Part shown: in pieces, positions 58,101-64,000 of the stretch
Position numbering within the stretch: the stretch's first letter is position 1
Layout of the letters: every line of letters begins with the position of its first letter
Assembly: GCA_008694505.1 (NCBI GenBank)
Contig: VZDJ01000174.1
Coordinates: 4,051,496 to 4,115,495 of the forward strand
Source of the DNA: Cyanoderma ruficeps
Lineage: Eukaryota > Chordata > Aves > Passeriformes > Timaliidae
Length of the DNA: 64,000 nt
Reading direction: 5' to 3'
Program-made: the position numbers and the translations under genes
The notes under the pieces: generated by a model
Seen by the model: the letters and a program-made list of their open reading frames with translations, nothing else
The model's database searches: none
Told to the model about the DNA's origin: nothing

Positions 58101-60896
58101 GGAATGGTCTGTCCCTCTTTTCCGGGGCGCTAGACAAAGCCTTGAAGGATGATTTTAGGAGTAAGAGTTCCTTGAAATGTTTAAAGGCAGGAGGACATCA
58201 CTTTCTACTCAGATAGAGGGGAGAAAAAATAACCCAAACCTTTCCTTCCCTGGTTTGTGGGTATTTTTAAATCCTGGCACTGTTGGAACTACAGTTCAGG
58301 GGTAGAATGGATTCTTCTCCCTTTTCTGTTACCAAAACCAAGGCATCAGGGAAAGGTTTGGGGCAAACAGCTTGTGCAGGGGTTTGAATCACTGTTGGAA
58401 TTGTGCTATGGACAACAGGTGACATAAAGGGACCTTCAGAAGATATTTTGAAAATTCAGATTAATTAATCAAAGTAGAAGCTTTGAGTGTTTTGCTCTAA
58501 GAATGGGAATATTCTTCACCGTTAGGAAAGACAGAGCCCTCCTTCAGGGATGTGACTTCCCCTGTAACCACGTGGGGCTGGAGTCAGTGCTCCTGGGGGA
58601 AGGAGCTGGGTTTGGTAGGTTTTCCTCTAATTCTGGGGCTCTTTTGAAGGGATCTCCACCAGTAACCTGAGCGATGGGATCGTGGTCATTCATGTTCCTG
58701 AGGACAACAAGCAGAAGGTAGGGAATTGGGATGGTGGTTGAAGTGAGGTCATGGGGCTGATGCTTCCAATATTATCATCTAAACTCCTGGAATGACGTGA
58801 TTCCTGATGTTTATTCCGTGTGTAATCAGCCAGGCCTTTACATTCTTGCTGTCTCAACATGAAAACTTTCACTTGGAATCCCAACCTGCCAGGGACTGGT
58901 GGAAAATGAGAAGATCCCCCTGAACCTCCTTTTCTCCAGCCTGAGCCCCCCCAGCTGTCTCAGCCCCTCCTGGTGTGGCTGATTCTCCACACCTTTCCTA
59001 GCTCCATCCCCTTCTCTGGACACGCTCCTGCCTTTTTTTTAGTCCCAGAAAATTCTAAATAATCCCTGGAGAGGGTGTTTAAATTGGTTCACTTCTACCT
59101 GGTAATCCCTGCTCTGGCATTCCAAAGGAGTTCCTCTGCACTGCCATGTGCTGAGGTGATGCCAGGTGACTTTATCCCTGTTTTTTTTTTCATTTCCAGG
59201 GAGATGTGATACTGCAGTGTGAGCACATCTTTGAGACAGTGACCAAGCTCTGCATGTTGGCCAACAAGCAAAGCGTTGTTAAAGTGGTGAAGGGAAGGTA
59301 AGGAAGGCAGGAAGGTGGATGGGTAGCACTGGGCAGGCTCAGTTTTATGGGAAAATATTTTAGGTCAAGACTGTTGACATCAGCCCAGCAGACAGTGCCC
59401 AAAGCCGGGCAGGTCTGGTGCAGCAGCATCTCTGTTTTCGTGACTTCCAGAGGCAGAGGGAGATGAGATGGGATGCACTGAGAGAAAATGTATTAAAAAT
59501 CATTCCAGCCTTTTTCTCAGGCTTTTCCTAGGCTAATGAATGAATCCTTGTACCTTGCTAAGGCTGCTGCTCTGCTCTGACAGCTGCCCACGCCCCACAT
59601 GCCTAAACCCAACTTATTTCTGGATGGTTGTACTTTAAATCCACTTTTTCTTTCAGTTTTCTGGTGTGACCTGGGCATGAGGTCGTGGCTTTAGTGGTTC
59701 CACAGGGGATCCCATTAGCCTCAGGAAAGCCAGCTGGGAAGCTGTGGGTCATCTCAGGACAAATGCTCCTCTCCCAGAAGGATTGAGGAGGTCTAAAATG
59801 TGATTCCTCCCAGTGCCAGCCCCGAGCTCCTGGCAGGTGGATGCAGTCCGTGTCTCCAACCTCTCTGGGAATTGGAGCTGGCAGGTGAAACCTGCACTTC
59901 TGCTCCAGCTTTTCTGCCTGGCCTTTGCGTTTCAGCTCTAATTAGATTTGGTGTGCTCAGTGCTTTCCTCCAGGTCAGATCTGCTTAGCTTCCAGTGCTT
60001 AATTGCACCAGGAACACTCAAAAGCCCCGGGCTGGGCAGCCTTGTTCCATTCATCAACCCCTTGGGCACGCTGGGATAATGCAATTGTTTAGGAAATTCA
60101 CCTAAGCTGGAGGCTCTGATCTGCTCCTCTAACGAGATTTGCCCAGGGAACAGAAATAAAGGGGGTTTAGAGTAAAGCCTCTTGTGGGGAGAGCTCTCCA
60201 GGGGCATTCTGTGCTTCCAGCCTCCGGTTCCGCGTCGGCTCCGGGAAGGAGGGGACCATGGTGTTCACTGTGGGGCCAGAGCCTCAGGTCTTCAAGGACA
60301 AAACTGGACAGCTCACAGTGGTAAGGCCCCAGCTGAGCACAGGGAGGCACCTGGTGCTTCCTCCTTTGGATCTCCACCTGCAGAGAGCACAGCCCCCCCC
60401 TTCCTGGGAGTCCCCTCCCAAAGCAGGAAGTGACCACCCTGTCACTGTCCCCTGCATGAGGTGACCCAGTGCTGGGAGCTGCAGCTCCAGGGATTGTGCA
60501 GGAATTGGCCCAGGGATGGGGGAGCAAGGCTGGTTCCTGGTGTGGGCCCTTAGAGAATTTAGTCTGACCCAAAGTCAATGTGCACCAGCAAAATGAGGCC
60601 TCAGGGGATGTTTCCCACCTCAAACTCCCTCGACCAAGTTGTGCCTGAAATGGGTTGGGGGATGGAGGGAAGGCACTTCTTGTCACCAAAGCAGCTCCTG
60701 TGAGGAGGTGACAGCTCCAAGGAACAATTCCAGGTGGAGTTCTCCATCCAGCAGACGAGATGGAGGGAAATGTCTCTATGTACCAATGGGCAAATAGGAA
60801 CTCCACCACCACCTCTCTTCCCAGGCACCCTGAGGATTCCTATTAAATGGTTCCTTCTTCTTCTCCTCCCAGGTGTCAACCCCGAGGAAGTCTTGA
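43195..60896 (+). CDS. MYO1H: Unconventional myosin-Ih, complete spliced gene
   Basis: MYO1H is a single-headed, monomeric actin-based ATPase motor that links membranes to actin. Coding exons: 43195-43320, 44016-44131, 44488-44686, 45132-45212, 45626-45805, 46150-46248, 46861-46974, 47276-47347, 48040-48159, 48453-48520, 48896-49001, 49516-49596, 49893-49984, 51299-51393, 51601-51647, 51852-51932, 52582-52687, 52939-53056, 53314-53427, 53746-53822, 54319-54387, 54933-55017, 55524-55683, 56050-56133, 56622-56715, 57248-57303, 57743-57878, 58650-58717, 59200-59297, 60221-60320, 60873-60896. They total 3066 nt (1021 codons plus stop), with matched phases, as in vertebrate MYO1H (about 1,020-1,030 aa). 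Motor about 1-697 with P-loop GESGAGKT (105-112), switch [10 protein letters not shown] (157-165), switch II DIYGFE (381-386); three IQ-like motifs about 698-760; TH1 tail about 810-1021. The start [16 protein letters not shown] is the MYO1C/MYO1H start. MYO1C is less likely given the FOXN4 neighbour and the tail ending PRKS. Confidence 0.96.
43876..43998. repeat. 41-bp tandem repeat, three copies, before MYO1H exon 2
   Basis: Units 43876-43916, 43917-43956 and 43957-43998 share CTCCTCCTGTGGGATTTTGG and GCAGGTGTCCC. The array ends 17 bp before the exon 2 acceptor (44015), so the last unit borders its polypyrimidine tract. Confidence 0.92.
44285..44372 (+). mobile_element. Short CR1 LINE 3' remnant, MYO1H intron 2
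   Basis: TGCCCATGGCAGGGGGTTGG, AATGAGATGATTTCTATGAT and CCCTTCCAACCCATTTCAGG form the last 80 bp of a sense CR1. Confidence 0.75.
46375..46690 (+). mobile_element. CR1 LINE 3' fragment, longest copy, MYO1H intron 6
   Basis: About 315 bp of sense CR1: GGCCTGGAGCAGCAAGACAA, ATTGGGAAGAAATTGGATCC, TTGCCCAGAGAAACTGTGGC, GGGGCTTGGAGCAACCTGGG, GGAAGGTGTCCCTGTCCTGG and CCCCAAACCACTCTGGGATT. It fills half of the intron. Confidence 0.9.
47826..47905 (-). mobile_element. Short CR1 LINE 3' remnant, MYO1H intron 8
   Basis: Plus strand: GTGCTTTGGGTTGGAAAGGA followed by CCTTTAAGATGATCCCACTC and TAACCCCCTGCAGG, the antisense CR1 end. Confidence 0.75.
48690..48840. repeat. Degenerate about 28-bp tandem repeat, MYO1H intron 10
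   Basis: Four to five units of the form TGTGGGAATGGGGGGTCTGG with variable ends follow one another (for example CTGTGGAAATGGGGGTTTGG and CTGTGGGAATGGGTGGTTTA). G-rich on the transcribed RNA sense. Confidence 0.8.
52065..52250 (+). mobile_element. CR1 LINE 3' fragment, MYO1H intron 16
   Basis: Sense CR1 of the older subfamily: GCTGCCCAGGGAGGGCCTGG, GTCACCTGCTTTGGGTGACC, TTTGGACTGGGTGATCTCCA and GTGGGATTCTGTGATTCCTG. Confidence 0.85.
53865..53995 (+). mobile_element. CR1 LINE 3' fragment, MYO1H intron 20
   Basis: Sense CR1: GGGGCTTGGAGCAACCTGGG, GGGAGGTGTCCCAGCCCATG and TTTAAGGTCTCTCCCAAACC. It begins about 45 bp after the exon 20 donor. Confidence 0.85.
54319..55683 (+). other. MYO1H: MYO1H neck (IQ motif) exons 21-23
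   Basis: Exon 21 encodes [19 protein letters not shown], exon 22 [20 protein letters not shown], and the exon 22/23 junction [16 protein letters not shown]. These are degenerate IQ motifs (IQxxxRGxxxR pattern) that bind calmodulin-type light chains in myosin-I necks. Exon 23 then enters the tail through [20 protein letters not shown]. Confidence 0.88.
55045..55265 (-). mobile_element. CR1 LINE 3' fragment, MYO1H intron 22
   Basis: Plus strand: CACAGAATCCCAGAATGGTT, GGAAGGGACCTTAGGGCCCC, TATCCCAGGTTGCTCCAACC, CCTGGCCTTGGACACTTCCA and GCCACAGCTTCTCTGGGCAT. It starts only about 27 bp after the exon 22 donor (GTAACT). Confidence 0.9.
56050..60896 (+). other. MYO1H: MYO1H TH1 tail exons 24-31
   Basis: These exons encode the basic TH1 domain that binds acidic phospholipids in class I myosins. 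They include [20 protein letters not shown], the block [39 protein letters not shown], the signature [20 protein letters not shown], and GQLTVV. The final exon is only 24 coding nt (VSTPRKS, stop TGA 60894-60896), matching the position and the basic-Ser end of human MYO1H. Confidence 0.92.
57885..58025 (+). mobile_element. CR1 LINE 3' fragment, MYO1H intron 27
   Basis: Sense CR1: AGTGGAAGGTGTCCCTGCCC, ATGAGATGATCCTTGACGTT and CCTCCCAACCCAAACTATTC, ending in ATGACAATTCTATGAG. It lies about 10 bp from the exon 27 donor. Confidence 0.88.
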
Positions 60897-61475
60897 TGAG
60901 AACCAGTTCCTGTTCCCTTGGCTGGGAACAGAAAGGAGCCTGCAGGATGGGACCAGGCCTCACATCTCCCCTGCAATCTTTGATGCTACAGGGCTGCTGT
61001 GATTTGAGAGTTTGTTTGCATCTTTTAGGCTCTTTTTTTTATAGCTTAAAACTACTCACCTATAGAGAAATAAAATCCCTGATGTTGCTGTAAGGTTCCC
61101 AGAAGGAGACGCTCGTTACATGGTCACAGGGACATTTATCCCCAAAGTTCCAAGGTAAAATCTCCATCTCTGAGAGGTCAGGAAGGATTAGGACAGAAGC
61201 CAAAAGGCTTCTCTAGCTGTACTTGGAATCACTACTCAGGAGCACTGCAAGAAGTGCAGAGCAGTGTTAACCCTGGTCTAAAAACAACTTTTCTCAAAAA
61301 GAAAAGACCTGAGAGAATCCCAACAGCTGGAGCCTCTCCCACAGGGAGAGGGAGGTCAAACTGACATTAATTAAGTTGGAGATCTTTTATTTCATCCCAA
61401 AAGCTCCTCCAGCCACACAGCCCATGAGGACATCGAGCTCCGAGCAAGCAATAAAGTGACTCGCATGTAAATATG
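60897..61475 (+). other. MYO1H: MYO1H 3' UTR with two candidate poly(A) signals
   Basis: After the TGA there are plus-strand AATAAA hexamers at 61069-61074 and 61450-61455. The second is followed by TGTAAATATG and a T-rich stretch. Either or both may be used, giving UTRs of about 0.2 or 0.57 kb. No further coding sequence is seen. Confidence 0.65.
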
Positions 61476-64000
61476 AAATATCTTCTAATTTATTGTGTTA
61501 TATTAAAAAAAACCAAAAGTACATATTGCAAACATCAACCATACACTGAAATCCAGCTGAAGCTTGTTCTGTGCAGGAGTCTGGACAGGTGGGAATGATT
61601 GTACAGAACAGGAATTTGCTGTTGTCCATGAAACAATGCCATTAAACTGAAAGGTTCTGCCTATGCTTTGCTCTAAGGTAGGATGGGAACTTGGAGCCTT
61701 GCCCAGCTGCTGTGGCTCAGGGGATCCAAACCTGCCTTGGGGAAGTGCAGGAGCAGCTGCTTTGGTGCTACAGGGAGAGAGGTGGGAAGGGGGCACCAGG
61801 GCTGGTCCCTGTCCCCTCCTCATGCAGCCCCACCTCTGTCAGGAGCTGGGAGGGGACAAAATCCCTTCCCCAGGGGGACTTTGCTCAGCTCCCCTGGGCT
61901 GTGCTGTCACTGCTGGTGCTGGGGAATGGGAGCAGCCAGCTCTGCTCTCCCTGGCACTGGGAGGCAGGGAAGGATAATCTGAAGAGTTGCTTGTGCCCAG
62001 GAGACCTGCCCTGAGCCCCAGCTGCACCTGAGAGCTCAGAGTAAAACCACTTAGAGTAAGGAGGCTCAGCACTGAGAGCATTTGTGCAAGGGCATGACAA
62101 GGGTGTGCCCAGAGCAAGGACAGGGGCAGCAGGTAAAGGACAGGCCCCAGGACAGCACAGCTTGGCTGCACCACTCCAGCACCTCGAGGGTGAGCTCAGG
62201 AGTGAGTTAAGGCAGAGTCTGCCCACAAATGCAGTAACAAAACTGAGATTGCAACTTTAACTCTCCTGGAGTGACTTTGCTAAACCAACAACTCTACAAA
62301 GCAGCTGTACAAAGATTAAAAACAGCCTTCCCCTGATTTTTAAGAACTTAGTTTGCATAACCTGAAAGGGAAAAGCCTGAAGCCAGTTAAGGATCTATTT
62401 ACAGAGAAGTTAATCACGTAGCTGTGACCTGTCAGGTGCTTAGTACTGGTGTCACCTCCTGGGGATGAAGCTGCTCTGCCCCACAGGGCTGGATTTGGTG
62501 TGGGCTCTGCAGGTCAGCACAGCCAAAGATGAGCTGCCCTGAGCCTGCTGGAGAGCAGCTCCCAGCTGGAGTGAGCAGGGTTTGCTGCAGGACTGGTGCT
62601 GGTCCCTGTTCACCCTCTGCTGAGACACAGCCTCCAGCCCCCAGGGCAGCAGGGCTGTTCCAGAGGATGCCCAGTTGCAGCCCAGTAACCACCAGTCAGT
62701 GTCAAAGTACACAGTGTGCTGGAGAAACAGCAATCCAGGACTTCCCTGCCTTGCCCTCAGCTTATGCCAGCCCTGAGGGGAGAGGCACTGGCTCCTTCCC
62801 CCCTCTGCACACAGAGGGTGCTGCAAACAGGTTTAAGTACAACCCAAACTGGAAGCCCTGAGGTGTCAGGACAGAGCTGAAGCTGCTGAACCCCAGGGAG
62901 ACTGTGGAGCTCTCAGTGAACAATCAGCAGCTGCAGGAGAAAGAGGAGAGGAGACAGGTACAACACCCCCACCTGCCACAGCCAGCAGCTGCCTGCAATG
63001 TGGAGAAGTCTTTGGTTACTAGAAAGATGGCCTTAGATTAAATTTGAAATCTTTGAGCTTTACTTGAAGATCCAAAACTGCACAGCCACTTCATGGTGTG
63101 TTTCAGCCTCTACCAAGGAGCTCTGTGGAACAGAAGAACGTGGCTGGTGCTGCTGCAGCACCTTTGGTTTTTACACTGTTCCCATGTCCTTAGCAGCCCT
63201 GAGCCAGGAGCAGGGATCCTTGGAGCAGGAACACAGAGCTGCTGCTCGGGAGGAGTGTGGCTGTTAAAGTCAGTGCTAAATATTCCAGAGAAAGGGTCAA
63301 AAGAAACTCTAGCCCAGGGCAGAGTGCTCTGGTGTCACCCACGGGTGCTGCTGCAGTGCCAGGTTAACACTTCCTACCTCAGGTTTCTCTCCCTCCCAGC
63401 ACTGGTGACCTGAACTGTCACAGCTGTGGCTCTGCTGCCACCCCTATGGAATGACACCCACCTCCCACCATCGCTGTCACTTGACTCCACAACAGGCAAC
63501 AGGAGACGAGGAGGTAGATAAAATATTCATTGACAAGAGAAAAGCACTCGTAGAAAACCACAGTGCAGTGGCCTTCTCCACGCTCTGCCCTTCCACACAC
63601 AGCTGCCATGGCTGGGAAGACTTGGAATACCCTCAGGATAAAGTCAAACAGGGAATATCTGCCTCTGGGTCACTGCCTCCTTCTATTTCCCCTGGCTCAG
63701 AGCAAGGCAACGCTCCTGGATCAGTTCCAGAAGGGAACCAGGGCTGCTGCCCCCCACCAACACCCCCCAGCATGGGGGCATTGAACCTGCTGTGATTCCT
63801 GGTACCTGGGAGCTGCTGGAAACTAATCCCCCAGCTGAGATCCAGGCTCAGGCAGAAGCTCTAAGCACTGACCAGTACCAACACCACTCCTAGGGAAAGC
63901 AACCGTGGACAATTTGCTCGCGATTCTCCTCCTTTGGGAGGAATTTTAACCTTGAACCATAGGGATAAAACAGGGATGAGTGTCCCCAGCTCAGTGCTGC
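61475..64000 (-). other. Probable 3' UTR of convergent minus-strand gene, KCTD10 by synteny
   Basis: A minus-strand AATAAA (TTTATT at 61489-61494) begins a 2.5 kb stretch with no repeat and no recognisable exon on either strand. In mammals the gene after MYO1H is KCTD10 (a BTB/KCTD adaptor of the CUL3 ubiquitin ligase) in minus orientation, so this is read as its long 3' UTR running beyond the window. The call rests on position and one signal; no KCTD10 coding sequence was seen. Confidence 0.4.

Overview
This is vertebrate nuclear DNA, almost certainly from a bird. The genes have GT-AG introns, and at least 18 short, 5'-truncated CR1 LINE tails (the dominant avian retroposon) are scattered on both strands. 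The style of the CR1 tails suggests a songbird, but that is inference. The assembly has one N gap (8918-9097) and two single Ns beside long homopolymers (8649, 12563).

Layout. Bases 1-575 hold the last part of a plus-strand 3' UTR (probably ACACB, from synteny) and two small minisatellites. Bases 575-16025 and its promoter up to about 17.5 kb are the complete minus-strand gene FOXN4, a forkhead transcription factor: 9 coding exons, 486 codons. Its first intron is about 8.9 kb. Bases 17.6-43.1 kb form a 25 kb non-coding interval with no protein gene that I can recognise. It carries CR1 copies and several stretches that look like developmental regulatory DNA, especially around 26.1 kb and 37.0-37.9 kb. 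Bases 43195-60896 are the complete plus-strand gene MYO1H, a class I unconventional myosin: 31 coding exons, 1021 codons, every junction in frame, no disabling lesion. From about 61.48 kb to the end lies what is best read as the 3' UTR of a minus-strand neighbour (KCTD10 by synteny), converging on MYO1H.

The order (ACACB)-FOXN4-MYO1H-(KCTD10), with these orientations, matches human chromosome 12q24.11. FOXN4 and MYO1H are divergently transcribed and share the 25 kb interval, so regulatory elements there could serve either gene. FOXN4 acts in retinal and spinal progenitors and in multiciliated cells. MYO1H is an actin-based membrane-linked motor. Nothing indicates that the two proteins work together.

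I found no new biological system. The most notable points are a ~265 bp direct duplication placed just inside the 5' splice sites of two FOXN4 introns, an in-frame extension upstream of the MYO1H start codon, a proline-histidine run in FOXN4, an RFX-type site in FOXN4 intron 1, and several candidate enhancers.
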